This document shows positions 18,792 through 27,914 of a stretch of 64,000 bases of DNA, piece after piece. How positions within the stretch are numbered: position 1 is the stretch's first letter; the number at the start of each line of letters is the position of its first letter. The notes beneath the pieces are model-generated. The model was not told where the DNA came from and did not search any database. It saw nothing but the letters and a program-made list of their open reading frames with translations. The DNA is from an uncultured Pseudomonadales bacterium. GTDB taxonomy: Bacteria; Pseudomonadota; Gammaproteobacteria; Pseudomonadales; Azotimanducaceae. The position numbers were made by a program, and so were the translations under genes. The stretch spans positions 248,001 through 312,000 of the forward strand of contig CALKBV010000006.1 of assembly GCA_937775265.1 (NCBI GenBank). The letters are read 5' to 3'.

Positions 18792-20108
18792 TTAGTCTTC
18801 CGCAAACTCTCGCACCCTGGCGACAGCATCCTTCAGAGGATCCAGGCAAAGGTATAGACATACCGCGGCTATCGCATAATTCACGAACGCGAGCGATGCG
18901 AGCGACAAACCTATAGCATCTTCCCGTCCGAACACGTAATCGTTCATTAGCCCGATAATCAAAGGTGCGAACAAGTAGGACAAAAAGCTTACGCAGATCA
19001 AATACACTGCAATCATCTGGCCTCTCAACCTGTTTGGCGAAATCGCCTGGAGCGCCGCATTAGAAAGCCCCGGAGGCATCGCCATAAAGAACGTAATCGG
19101 AATAATAATAGCAATTGCAAGCCAGTCACTTGAAACCAGCGGCATAATCACCGCCAGCGGACCCAGGCCAATCGTGCCATAAAAAGCCAAACGCATCGGC
19201 GCATCTGCCCTGCCTTTCGCCAACCAGTAACCGGCATAGTAGCCAGCACCGATACTTCCCATGATCCCCACGATGAGTGCAATACTGCCATAGGTTAGGC
19301 CAATCTCTGTGCGAGTCCAGCCATGAATTCGAACAAAAAATTCTACGATCCACGTCAGAAAGGCAAAACCCTGAATCGACAGGCAAAGGTAGGCAATGAA
19401 ATGATAGGTAAGATATTTTCGGCGAGATAGGCAAAACTGCCAGAGCTCGCGATAGGAATACCCTTCAGTACGATCAGCGCTAGCGCCTTCCCTTTTAGGT
19501 TCCTTAATCGTAAACATCAGTAGCGTCAGCAATATGCCGGGAAGCCCGACGACAACCAACACTGTCTGCCAGGAATACATCTCGCCAAAGACTGGCATCA
19601 CTAGCAGCGGGCGAGCCTCCAGATAATCTATCAGCGGTCCACCGACAATGTTCGCAAGACCTGTTCCGATAAACGGAGCTGCTGCGACTATTCCATAAGC
19701 AAGGGGTAGGCGATGCTGTTCAAAGTAGTCCGCGAGAATTGATTGCGTGGCCGGCCCGAGAGACGCCTCACCGACCCCGACCCCCATACGTGCGCCAAAA
19801 AGCGCCCAGAATGAATTCGCCATGCCAGCCAGCGCCGTCATCAGGCTCCAGCTGAAAATACCCGCGGCAATAACGTTACGGCGGCTATACCTGTCCGCGA
19901 TTCGTGCAAGCGGTAACGTGGTCAGTGAATAAACTGCAGAGAACGCTAGCCCAATGATCAATGATATCTCGGTATCTGAGAGTCCCCCAAGATCCCGTTT
20001 GATAGGGCCGATCATCACGTTGAGAATCTGCCGATCGATAAAAGACAATGTCGACGCAAGCGTCAGCAGGAAAACCACATACCACAGGGTCGCATTAGGA
20101 TACTTCAT
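18792..20108 (-). CDS. MFS transporter, Spinster-like
   Basis: An inner-membrane secondary transporter of 438 residues with about 12 membrane segments. The N-terminal LTLASTLSFIDRQILNVMIGPIK, LPLARIADRYSRRNVIAAG (the MFS A-motif) and ARMGVGVGEASLGPA are characteristic of the Spinster-like MFS group. Bacterial members are often beside lipid or aromatic catabolic genes; the cargo is unknown. Its ATG overlaps the stop of the upstream oxidoreductase gene by ATGA (20105-20108), so translation is probably coupled and the two proteins probably serve one pathway. Confidence 0.9.
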   Translation of the reverse strand: MKYPNATLWYVVFLLTLASTLSFIDRQILNVMIGPIKRDLGGLSDTEISLIIGLAFSAVYSLTTLPLARIADRYSRRNVIAAGIFSWSLMTALAGMANSFWALFGARMGVGVGEASLGPATQSILADYFEQHRLPLAYGIVAAAPFIGTGLANIVGGPLIDYLEARPLLVMPVFGEMYSWQTVLVVVGLPGILLTLLMFTIKEPKREGASADRTEGYSYRELWQFCLSRRKYLTYHFIAYLCLSIQGFAFLTWIVEFFVRIHGWTRTEIGLTYGSIALIVGIMGSIGAGYYAGYWLAKGRADAPMRLAFYGTIGLGPLAVIMPLVSSDWLAIAIIIPITFFMAMPPGLSNAALQAISPNRLRGQMIAVYLICVSFLSYLFAPLIIGLMNDYVFGREDAIGLSLASLAFVNYAIAAVCLYLCLDPLKDAVARVREFAED

Positions 20109-21124
20109 GAATCGGCAATAACCTTGACGATTGTCTTCCCAAAAGTTTTCCCGTTAAGCATGTCACTGAATGCCACACCGCAGTTCTCCACGCCCTGGTA
20201 TCGCGCCTCATAGCTCTTGAGCTTGCCTGATTCCAGCCAACCGACGAGAACTTCTCTTGCGACTTCATAATCTGCGGTCCAGTAGTGAGTCATAAATCCT
20301 TCAAGCTTCGCGCAATTAGCTACCAGCCTGAAGAGATTACTAGGCCCCGTACCGTTTTCTGAAGTGTAGTCGGCCACAGCACCACAAAATGCAATACGTG
20401 CCTGGTAGTTAATATGGTCCAACACTGGCTCCAGCAGGTTTCCACCCACATTGTCGAAATAGACATCAATGCCATCGGGACAATGTTCACCAAGTGCCTT
20501 ACCAATATCATCTGTCTTGTAGTTGATGGTTGCGTCGTAACCGACCTCTTCTTCTAACCATTTACACTTCTCGGTATCCCCAGCAAACCCAATAACTTTC
20601 CCTGCACCCATTGCTTTTGCAATCTGCCCGGCTGCATTTCCAACAGCACCACCGGCTGCAGATACTACAACCGTTTCCCCGGGCTGCAATTTAGCAACAC
20701 GCTCTAAGCCGAAGTAGGCGGAAAGACCAGTATCCCCCAGCAATCCCAGAAACAGGTTCTCCGGTTGCTGAAATTTTTCCTCGATAGGAACCAGCAGGTC
20801 CTGGTCGGTGGCAATTGAATAAGCTTCCCAGGCAAGCCGTCCGACCAGTACCTCACCCACTTTCAAGTCTTCTCGATTGGATTCAACAACGCGGCCAGCC
20901 GTCAACCCCATTACCGGAGACCCAAGTTCCATCGCTGGCAGCACATCGTCACCGGAGCCCTCATCCATCCAGTTCCTGAAACCTGCATCCAGCGACACAT
21001 AAAGATTCTCAAGCAGCGCTTCATTAGGGCCCGGTGTTGCGACCTCTGTCTCCACAACCTGAAAATCTTCCGGAACGGGAACACCCGAGGGACGTCTTGC
21101 GAGTACAACCTGCTTATTAATCAC
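20105..21124 (-). CDS. NADP-dependent MDR oxidoreductase (PTGR/CurA-like)
   Basis: Medium-chain, zinc-free reductase related to prostaglandin/leukotriene reductases and YncB/CurA; it reduces the C=C of enones with NADPH. Seen: VLARRPSGVPVPEDFQ at the start, YVSLDAGFRNWMDE (family form YLSVDPYMRGRM), SAAGGAVGNAAGQIAK (cofactor loop), and YFDNVGGNLLEPVL. The open frame continues upstream to 21292, but the family alignment begins at VINKQVVLARR, giving GTG 21124 and a 340-residue protein. It is translationally coupled to the MFS gene (4-bp overlap). A close relative lies at 29454-30488. Confidence 0.92.
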   Translation of the reverse strand: MINKQVVLARRPSGVPVPEDFQVVETEVATPGPNEALLENLYVSLDAGFRNWMDEGSGDDVLPAMELGSPVMGLTAGRVVESNREDLKVGEVLVGRLAWEAYSIATDQDLLVPIEEKFQQPENLFLGLLGDTGLSAYFGLERVAKLQPGETVVVSAAGGAVGNAAGQIAKAMGAGKVIGFAGDTEKCKWLEEEVGYDATINYKTDDIGKALGEHCPDGIDVYFDNVGGNLLEPVLDHINYQARIAFCGAVADYTSENGTGPSNLFRLVANCAKLEGFMTHYWTADYEVAREVLVGWLESGKLKSYEARYQGVENCGVAFSDMLNGKTFGKTIVKVIADS

Positions 21125-21232
21125 GTTTTTGCCTATCGATAAACAAGTAAAGAAGTATAGCGGATTACAATCACACCTGGCTGTTTTAGTGGTATTCTGT
21201 CCGATCTTAAAAAATACCGGAGTTCCTAAGTA

Positions 21233-22559
21233 ATGTCCGATGAAGTTGCACGAGTCGCGACCTGTCCTGTCCATCAAATCAGCCCGATGCATCCGGATAT
21301 TTTAAAATCTCCCTGGGGGATGAACAGACGACTACGGGATGAAGCACCGGTATTCCAGGACTCCGAATTCCGGCATTTTTTTTGTTTCACGCTATGAAGA
21401 TGTCATCCAGATTGCGAAAGACCACAAAACATTTTCCAGCCGCATGATGGGCCCGACTCGCGCCATGGCCGGATCTGAAGACCCTGAAGTTGTAGCGGTT
21501 CTCAAATCCGGGTACGAAAACGTGCCCACGATGCTGACAGAAGATCCACCCAATCAAAGACGCTATCGTAAATTCGTCGACGGAGCCTTTTCGCCCTCAA
21601 GCCTGAAGAGCCTCGAGCCCTTTATTGAAAACCTCTCAAACGAGTTGATCGACACTTTTATTGACAAGGGTGAATGCGAATTCCTGTCAAAATTTGGCGT
21701 GCCCCTGCCACTAAGGGTAATTATTTCGCAGCTCGGAGCACCACAGGAAGACCTTCCGTTATTCCGTAAATGGACTGAGGCCTTTATCGGGAACCTCAGC
21801 CAACAACTAGACAAGGAAGGGATACTCCAAGCAGCCAAAGACATGGTGGAGTTCCAACATTATTTCGTTGCTCGAATGAACGAACGTCGCGCAGAACCAG
21901 CTGATGATATTCTATCCAAATTGGTCAATGCCAGCTTTGATGGCGAGCAACCACTCACTGACGCTGAATGTCTGTCGATGCTGTCCCAAATTCTCGTGGC
22001 AGGCAATGAAACGACCAGCGCATCCCTGACAGAAGGCCTCTGGCTGCTGATCGAAAACCCTGATCAATACCAGTTGCTCAAAGACGACCCTTCTCCAGAA
22101 ATGATTTCAAGACTCGTTGAAGAAGTGCTGCGAATCTCAAGCCCATCATCAAACATGTTCCGCAGGACGACTCGAGAAGTTGAAATGCACGGGGTTACCA
22201 TCCCCGAGAATTCAATTCTGTTCGCCCGGTTCGCCTCTGCCAACCACGATGACAACCAGTTTCCTGAAGCAGCAAAATTCAATCTGATGCGCGACAACTT
22301 GAAAGACCAGGTTGCCTTCGGCAAAGGTGTACACCATTGCCTTGGTGCCGCACTCAGCCGCCGAGAAATGAACATCGGGTTCAAGGTCATACTGGATCGG
22401 ATGGAAAACTTCAGACTCGCAGAAGGCGCATCGGATCCGGAATTCTCGGCGAATGCGCTCCTCCACGGTATGACGGGCCTGGATATCGCCTTTCGACAAA
22501 AAGTAAAAATGTACCAGCATAAAAAAAGGGGCGTAAGCCCCTTTTTTTATGCTGGTTAG
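21233..22559 (+). CDS. Cytochrome P450 (second), with an apparent frameshift near residue 47
   Basis: Haem monooxygenase. Seen: I-helix LVAGNETTSASL, ExxR as EVLR, RRTTREVEMHG, and the haem loop AFGKGVHHCLGAALSRREM. ATG 21233, with GGAG 10 bases upstream, begins MSDEVARVATCPVHQ and runs in phase through DEAPVFQDSE. The expected continuation GIFFVSRYEDVIQIAKDH is one base out of phase, around 21366-21385 near an 8-T run; removing one base restores a full-length P450. At the 3' end the frame reads through a perfect hairpin before stopping at 22559, so the last ~12 residues (from about MYQHKK) are probably not original. The family could not be pinned to a known CYP number; the neighbours suggest lipid-type substrates. 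Confidence 0.85.
22513..22556. terminator. Strong bidirectional intrinsic terminator
   Basis: A perfect 20-bp inverted repeat, 22513-22532 against 22537-22556, with a 4-base loop GTAA. The stem has an A7 run on one arm and a T7 run on the other around a GGGGC/GCCCC core, so it gives a GC stem with a U-tract in either direction. It lies between the convergent P450 (plus) and thiolase (minus) genes. The P450 reading frame runs through it and stops immediately after, at 22557. Confidence 0.9.
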
Positions 22560-22565
22560 ATGAGC

Positions 22566-23732
22566 CTAGTCGAGACGCTCAATAATAGTCCCTGTCCCAA
22601 GACCGCCACCGCAACACATTGCAATCAGTGCATACCGGCCACCGGTGCGCTCAAGTTCATGCAGCGCAGTCGTGATCAAACGTGCTCCTGTACTGCCTGT
22701 AGGGTGACCCAGGGCAATCGCACCACCGTTAACATTGACCTTTGAAGGATCAATACCAAGATCTTTCTGCCATGCAAGAACAACGGAGGCAAAGGCCTCA
22801 TTGACCTCAAACACATCGATGTCGTCAATTGTCAGGTTAGCGCGGTCCAGGGCTTTACGGCTCGCAGGAATCGGCCCTTTCAGCATGGTGACAGGATCGA
22901 CACCAACCAGTGTCGTCGACACAATCTTTGCACGAGGCTTAACGCCAAGACGTTCGCAGGCTTCGCCTGAAGCCATAATGATCGCCGCTGCGCCATCAGA
23001 TACCTGTGAACTTGTACCAGCGGTATGAATCTCCTGCCCAGGCACAGGCGTAAGGCCTGCGAGAGAATCAAACGTGGTTGCCCTTAGCCCCTCGTCTTTT
23101 GTAATCATCCGGGTTTCACCGGTCGGCTCGAATTTTTCATTCAGAATCGGCGCTTCGATACTTACAACTTCCCGATCAAATCGACCCTCTTCCCATGCCT
23201 GGATCGCTTTTTCCTGACTCTCGAGTCCGAACTGGTCTGTATCCTGGCGAGTAACCTGGTATTCCTCGGCGATCATCGCCGCACCGATAAACTGGCTAGT
23301 TGGCTGGTAGAGATTTGCGTAATTCTCACCCATCGGAGAGCCATCTTTCATCGCTGCACCCAGCGGAACGCGAGACATCATCTCAACACCACAGCTCATC
23401 ACAACATCCTCGATACCAGCACCGACCATCGACGCTGCCATGGAAGTTGCCTGCTGGCTGGAACCACACTGCGCGTCCACTGTTGTTGATGCGACCTCAA
23501 GCGGTAATCCCTGACTCAACCAGGCAATCCGAGCGATATTAAAAGTCTGCTCACCTACCTGGGAAACACAACCACCGACGACCTGGTCAATCTTCTCTGG
23601 CGCAATACCACTTCGATCGAGTGCAGCTTTTTGTACTTTACCCAAAAGGTCAGCCGGTTTCAGTCCAGCCAGCCCTTTGCCTCGCTTACCAATTGGGCTC
23701 CGGCAAGCTTCTACGATATATACATCTCCCAT
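22566..23732 (-). CDS. Acetyl-CoA acyltransferase (thiolase)
   Basis: Cleaves 3-ketoacyl-CoA with CoA, or condenses two acyl-CoAs. The nucleophilic Cys89 lies in VDAQCGSSQQA. The His loop is VNGGAIALGHPTGSTGARL and the second Cys loop is ALIAMCCGGGLGTGT. The length of 388 residues is standard. It starts at ATG 23732. It is convergent with the P450 across the shared terminator. With the MaoC hydratase and ligases in the window it could complete a beta-oxidation spiral, although it is not in their operon. The FadA/AtoB distinction cannot be made with certainty. Confidence 0.94.
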   Translation of the reverse strand: MGDVYIVEACRSPIGKRGKGLAGLKPADLLGKVQKAALDRSGIAPEKIDQVVGGCVSQVGEQTFNIARIAWLSQGLPLEVASTTVDAQCGSSQQATSMAASMVGAGIEDVVMSCGVEMMSRVPLGAAMKDGSPMGENYANLYQPTSQFIGAAMIAEEYQVTRQDTDQFGLESQEKAIQAWEEGRFDREVVSIEAPILNEKFEPTGETRMITKDEGLRATTFDSLAGLTPVPGQEIHTAGTSSQVSDGAAAIIMASGEACERLGVKPRAKIVSTTLVGVDPVTMLKGPIPASRKALDRANLTIDDIDVFEVNEAFASVVLAWQKDLGIDPSKVNVNGGAIALGHPTGSTGARLITTALHELERTGGRYALIAMCCGGGLGTGTIIERLD

Positions 23733-23889
23733 GAATCTTCCTCTCAGGAATAGTGAATGATTGTCAGCGGTCAGGATAACGAAATTGCGCTCGGAGTAAA
23801 AACCTCATTTTTGTCATGGATTAGGCCTTACAAAGTCCAGCCGTGCCCGTTACCCCCCGGCCCTTTTTGAATTGAGTTTAAATACAGGG

Positions 23890-24327
23890 CTAAACAGGCG
23901 TTAGAAGGAAGTGACCGTGGCTCGCGGCAATAGGCTTATTGAATTCATCCTGCCAAATCTCGGCACGAACATTGGCCACACGACGTCCCTGACGAGTGAC
24001 CACCGCACGCCCAAATGTTTCCACCGGTCGACCCGACCGAAGGTAATCAATTGAGACGTCTACGGTCTTGGGCAGTCGTTCGCATTGGGTGTTAAACAAA
24101 AGCTGAATCAACGAGGTGAGTTCGAGGAATGCACCAATCGCACCGCCATGTATCGCGGGAAGCATTGTGTTACCAATTAACATTTCATTGAACGGAAGGA
24201 TGGTAGTGACCTCATTTCCCTTCCTGTCGACCTGTACTCCCATAAATTTCGCGTATGGAATGTGGTCGAGCAACGCCTGCATATCTTCTGCACGGCCTTC
24301 TTCTCTCAGTTGTTTCAATATCTGCAT
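23890..24327 (-). CDS. PaaI-family thioesterase (hot-dog fold), first of a pair
   Basis: A 145-residue single hot-dog protein of the PaaI/YdiI group, which hydrolyses acyl- or aryl-CoA thioesters. The family signature is IHGGAIGAFLELTSLI (the usual HGG-x-x-A/G-x-x-E/D), preceded by FMGVQVDRKGNEVTTILPF and followed by VSIDYLRSGRPVETFGRAVV. The HGG plus an acidic residue (Glu in FLELT) is the usual catalytic pattern. It starts 3 bp after the stop of the upstream thioesterase gene, so they form an operon and perhaps a heteromeric enzyme. Confidence 0.88.
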   Translation of the reverse strand: MQILKQLREEGRAEDMQALLDHIPYAKFMGVQVDRKGNEVTTILPFNEMLIGNTMLPAIHGGAIGAFLELTSLIQLLFNTQCERLPKTVDVSIDYLRSGRPVETFGRAVVTRQGRRVANVRAEIWQDEFNKPIAASHGHFLLTPV

Positions 24328-24330
24328 ATT

Positions 24331-24753
24331 TCAGGACCTCCGCTGGTTGGGCGTACCCATCATGAAGGTTGCCACCGATGTGGCCACCGGATCGTCTTCA
24401 CTTTCGTGATAGGCAACGGCCCTGACAAAAGCAATCGTTTTTGTTCGTTTGTAGCATTCCGCCGTAACCAGCAGGTCAACGTGCGGAGTCGCTGGTTTCA
24501 TATAGTCAATTCGAATGTCCAGCGTCGCCATGCTCAGCTCGTCGTGCCAGTCTTTACTCACTCTTACGGCCGACCCAGAGGCGTTATCCAGCGCAGCAGT
24601 GATTACGCCACCATGAATAACCCCGGTGTCTGGATCGCCAACCAGGTGCGCCGCATAGGGTACTTTTACGGTCAGCTTAGAATCTGTGGTGTCTTGCACA
24701 GACATCCCGATGGCATGACCATATGGGGATACGCCTGAAATAGGTTCATTCAT
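24331..24753 (-). CDS. PaaI-family thioesterase (hot-dog fold), second of a pair
   Basis: A 140-residue hot-dog protein. It has PYGHAIGMSVQDT at the N-terminus, the motif VIHGGVITAALDNASGSAV (HGG with Asp in place of Glu) and MATLDIRIDYMKPATPHVDL. It is transcribed first, ahead of its paralogue, with 3 bp between them. The use of Asp in one and Glu in the other at the catalytic position suggests two diverged subunits or two specificities. The CoA-ester substrate is unknown. Confidence 0.88.
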   Translation of the reverse strand: MNEPISGVSPYGHAIGMSVQDTTDSKLTVKVPYAAHLVGDPDTGVIHGGVITAALDNASGSAVRVSKDWHDELSMATLDIRIDYMKPATPHVDLLVTAECYKRTKTIAFVRAVAYHESEDDPVATSVATFMMGTPNQRRS

Positions 24754-24928
24754 AAATATTAGCCAAGCTGCAAAAAACCAGCTCTAAACCTTAGCACTAA
24801 AGCCCAGGAAAGGAACATGACTTCAAACTTCACCGAATCGTTCATGGTCGTATGATGAGCATCTGTATTGGGTCGATTAAGCGCGACAGGTGAGCTATCC
24901 TGAAAAGCTCTAAATATAATGTATCTGA

Positions 24929-25363
24929 CTTTATGATGCCGGCGGAGACCTGAGAATAGGGCCCCTGGACCGAAGTGAAGACATTACGGCCGCCAGAACC
25001 CGTCTTGACAAAAACAATCTGCACTAAAGTTTAGAAGACACCCCTACAAAGGAATCTCTTGGGTTTATAGTCGTTTCCCGCGAATACACCAGCAGCAGCG
25101 CTGCGTCAGATGACCTTCAGAAACTGGCGGACTCAGGCATTAAGGACTACCTGTATGTCGCGCTTGGTGACTATGCCGACCGAATCTCTGTGGGGGTGTT
25201 TGACCAGGATGCAGTTGCGCAAAACAGGGCAGCTACACTGAACGATCTCGGGTTCGCGTTCAACGTCACTAATAAAGAGCCCTCAGCGTCACGTAACGAG
25301 CCCTCAGCGTCACGTAAAGAGCCCTCAGCGTCACTAATAAAGAGCCCTCGGCGTCCGAGGTAG
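24929..25363 (+). pseudogene. Decayed SPOR-domain protein with C-terminal 21-bp repeats
   Basis: One plus-strand frame gives DLRIGPLDRSEDITAARTRL, then a TAA at 25025-25027, then GFIVVSREYTSSSAA, KLADSGIKDYLYVALGDYAD and RISVGVFDQDAVAQNRAATL. The second block has the pattern of SPOR domains (peptidoglycan-binding; G-x-Y/F-x-V start, G-D-Y-A-x-R-I-S-x-G-V-F core), and the first block looks like the tail of a preceding segment. No start codon is in frame with either block. The in-frame stop and the missing 5' end make this a pseudogene or a badly read gene. The C-terminus runs into a 7-codon repeat (EPSASRN/K) and stops at 25361. Confidence 0.55.
25277..25362 (+). repeat. 21-bp tandem repeat (about four copies)
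   Basis: Units begin GAGCCCTCAGCGTCACGTAA at 25277, 25298 and 25319, each 21 bp; a fourth, diverged copy begins at 25342 after a 23-bp step. Translated in the frame of the SPOR remnant, the unit reads EPSASR(N/K). The junction preceding the first unit (CACTAATAAAGAGCCCTC) reappears before the fourth, suggesting duplication by slippage. There are no spacers, so it is not a CRISPR array. Confidence 0.9.
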
Positions 25364-25502
25364 GAGCGCATACTGAAAACTCGCGTCAAATGACCTGAAT
25401 TTGTCGCTGGATTGATCGCTATGAAGAAAAGGTCAAGTTCCCGGAGGTACTGAATTCATCAAAGAAGATGCCGGTCCCTAAATCACGCGCTTGTATTAAA
25501 CG

Positions 25503-26351
25503 CTAAACCTTCCACTCTCCCTCAGCTACCAGTCGCACTTTGCCACCAACACGAATCGAGAATTCATCGGTACGTTTCTCACTCTGCAGATAGAGCTGTG
25601 AGGGTCGCTCAATTTCATACCCCTGCCCCACGCTCACATCAACCGGTCCAGGGCCAAAATACTCATACTCAGCAAGGTACGCCGCAAGACAACCGTTAGC
25701 ACTGCCGGTGGCCGGATCTTCCATGACCCCCAATCCCGCCGCAAACATCCTCGCCTGGACTCGTTGCTCCGAGTTGTACCCGCCTGCACAAAACAGGAAA
25801 CACGATTGAGCTAACTGACCCTGGCCCACATAGGCATTCTTCAGCGCCGCATAAGAAACCAGCGGTACCAGCAAGAACTCCAGGCCAGTTGAAACGTTTC
25901 GACAGGGAAACCTTGCATCAATATCTGCCGGCTCCAAACCAAGATCAGTAGCAACATCAGCCGGATCGAACGAAGTGCCAAACTCCGGCTGGTTTTGCGT
26001 CATCCATAGTATGCCGTCGTCTGCGAATGTGACGGGGATCGGTCCAACCCCCAGGTTCAACGTCAGTTCACCGACATTCGATTTTAAAATCTCGTTTCGT
26101 ATAAGGTAACTGGTACCGAGCGTAGGGTGGCCCGCGAACGGCAGCTCACTATTAGGCGTGAAAATCCGCACATCGAACCCCTTCTCGAGAGAACCACCGG
26201 TAATAAATGTCGTTTCCGAAAAATTGAAAGCCCTCGCAATCCGCTGCATTTCTTCCGTGGATATCCCAGACGCATCTGGCATCGTTGCAAGTTGATTTCC
26301 CGCGTACGGTCCCTCAGAAAATACGTCGGTAATGAAAAACTTTCTGGTCAT
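25503..26351 (-). CDS. PhzF-family isomerase
   Basis: A 282-residue protein of the PhzF/diaminopimelate-epimerase fold. Seen: TDVFSEGPYAGNQLATM at the start, the catalytic Glu46 in FNFSETTFI, LPFAGHPTLGTSYL, and the second-half motif EDPATGSANGCLAAYL. The only well-defined member isomerises an intermediate of phenazine biosynthesis; most homologues, like this one, have no known substrate and no phenazine operon is present. It starts at ATG 26351. It is divergent from the SDR pair, which may share its regulation. Confidence 0.93.
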   Translation of the reverse strand: MTRKFFITDVFSEGPYAGNQLATMPDASGISTEEMQRIARAFNFSETTFITGGSLEKGFDVRIFTPNSELPFAGHPTLGTSYLIRNEILKSNVGELTLNLGVGPIPVTFADDGILWMTQNQPEFGTSFDPADVATDLGLEPADIDARFPCRNVSTGLEFLLVPLVSYAALKNAYVGQGQLAQSCFLFCAGGYNSEQRVQARMFAAGLGVMEDPATGSANGCLAAYLAEYEYFGPGPVDVSVGQGYEIERPSQLYLQSEKRTDEFSIRVGGKVRLVAEGEWKV

Positions 26352-26479
26352 CGAACATGCCTCGTCTCAACTGGAATTATTCGTAGAGCGAACGCCGCTG
26401 CACAGCCTATTTAGTCGATCATGGCGGAGTTGTGTTCATATCGTTATGATAATAGGCCACATAATATTTGAATTATGCT

Positions 26480-27175
26480 ATGAAACCACTATGCCTCGTT
26501 ACGGGCGTTGGGCCCGGCACCGGTGCTGCTATCGTCAGGCGCTTCGCGGTTGATTACCGGGTAGCCATGATCGCGCGAAACACTGAACGACTAAACGAGC
26601 TTTCAAGTGAGATTGAATCCGCTACTCCGTTCACCTGTGACGTATCAGACCCCGAAGTCCTTTCTTCAACGTTGAGTAAGATCCGGCAGTCACTAGGGGA
26701 CCCGGATATCGTCATTCACAATGCCGTTGGCGCCGCCTTTGGGGACTTCCTGTCTATCAAACCCTCTACCTTAATGAAGAACTTTGAGGTCAACACCATG
26801 GCCCTGCTTCAGCTTGGGCAGGAACTGGCACCCGCTATGATTGAGAAGGGTCATGGTGCAATCGTCTGCACAGGCAACACATCTGCATATCGCGGCAAGG
26901 GTTTTTTCTCCGGGTTCGCACCCACCAAAGCAGCCCAGCGTATTCTGGCGGAGTCTATGGCGCGGCACGCCGGCCCCAAGGGCGTTCATGTAGCCTACGT
27001 TGCAATCGACGCAGCTATCTCCCTTCCCTGGACACGTGAACGATATGCAGACAAACCAGATGACTTTTTCTGCTACCCGGAAGACATTGCAGAACATGTC
27101 TGGCAAGTCGCCCATCAACCCAAGTCCGCATGGACGTTTGATACTGTCATTCGACCATTTGGTGAAAACTGGTAG
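26480..27175 (+). CDS. SDR-family protein lacking the catalytic Tyr (first of a pair)
   Basis: Short-chain dehydrogenase fold of about 231 residues. The cofactor motif is VTGVGPGTGAAIV, and the second strand has VAMIARN. The usual Y-x3-K is replaced by F-x3-K in SGFAPTKAAQRILAESMA, so the proton-donating Tyr is missing. I prefer ATG 26480 (MKPLCLVTGV) over TTG 26468, since the cofactor strand then begins at the normal distance. It lies 12 bp upstream of a second SDR with the same substitution. NAD(P) binding is likely retained; ordinary carbonyl reduction is doubtful. Confidence 0.85.
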   Translation: MKPLCLVTGVGPGTGAAIVRRFAVDYRVAMIARNTERLNELSSEIESATPFTCDVSDPEVLSSTLSKIRQSLGDPDIVIHNAVGAAFGDFLSIKPSTLMKNFEVNTMALLQLGQELAPAMIEKGHGAIVCTGNTSAYRGKGFFSGFAPTKAAQRILAESMARHAGPKGVHVAYVAIDAAISLPWTRERYADKPDDFFCYPEDIAEHVWQVAHQPKSAWTFDTVIRPFGENW

Positions 27176-27187
27176 AGGTAATTATTC

Positions 27188-27913
27188 ATGACCAAAACCG
27201 CTGTTATCCTTGGCGTCGGCCCAGCCGAAGGTCTGGGCGCTTACCTGGCTGTAAAAGCAGCAGAGGAAGGCTTGCATGTCATCGTTTCTGGTCGCACCCA
27301 GACGAGCCTGGACGCCGTGGTCGAAATAATTTCCTCATCCGGCGGCCAAGCGACTGGTATCGTAGCTGATGCAACTGACCTATCTTCCGCAAACACACTG
27401 ATCAAAAAAGCAGAGGCTATCGGCCCGATCGATCTTGCCATCTACAACGCAGGCAACAACTTCCCCGGCAATTTTCTCACCATGGAAGCAGAATACTTTG
27501 AGAACGCGTGGCGAGTCTGTACATTGGGTGGCTTTGTGTTCGCTCAGGCGACGCTAAAGGCCATGCTGGAACGAGCAGCAGGCACCCTTATCTTTACGGG
27601 CGCCAGTGCCTCTATGCGAGGCAAGCCCAACTTTGCTGCATTCACGGCCGCCAAAGCTGGACTGCGCGCAATGGCCCAGAGTCTTGCCCGGGAGTTCCAA
27701 CCACAGGGAATTCACCTCGGTCATATTGTGATCGATGGCGGAATTATGGGAGAGAAGGTCGTCACGGCCTACCCCAAGTTCGCAGAGATAGCAGGTGAGG
27801 ACGGACTGATCGGATTAACTGGTATCGCAGAGGCTTACATGTATCTCTATCGCCAGCCCAGGAATGCCTGGACACTTGAACTGGATTTGAGAACACACAA
27901 GGAAAACTTTTAA
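27188..27913 (+). CDS. SDR-family protein lacking the catalytic Tyr (second of a pair)
   Basis: 241 residues. The cofactor motif is [15 protein letters not shown] and the NAG motif is YNAGNN. The active-site segment [20 protein letters not shown] has Phe where the classical Tyr should be, while the Lys is kept. It resembles its upstream neighbour in layout and was probably made by duplication. Homologues with F-x3-K are known among uncharacterised SDRs. Downstream, yaiI starts 1 bp after its stop, so the genes from 26480 to 29453 appear to be one operon. Confidence 0.88.
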   Translation: MTKTAVILGVGPAEGLGAYLAVKAAEEGLHVIVSGRTQTSLDAVVEIISSSGGQATGIVADATDLSSANTLIKKAEAIGPIDLAIYNAGNNFPGNFLTMEAEYFENAWRVCTLGGFVFAQATLKAMLERAAGTLIFTGASASMRGKPNFAAFTAAKAGLRAMAQSLAREFQPQGIHLGHIVIDGGIMGEKVVTAYPKFAEIAGEDGLIGLTGIAEAYMYLYRQPRNAWTLELDLRTHKENF

Positions 27914-27914
27914 A

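Noticed and set aside
25025-25027. In-frame stop in the SPOR gene as another recoded codon
   Set aside because: The codon is TAA, which is not used for selenocysteine, and no start codon is in frame; decay or error is more likely.
25277-25362. Direct repeats that might be a small CRISPR array
   Set aside because: The units abut with no spacers, are a multiple of three long and are read in a protein frame; there are no cas genes.
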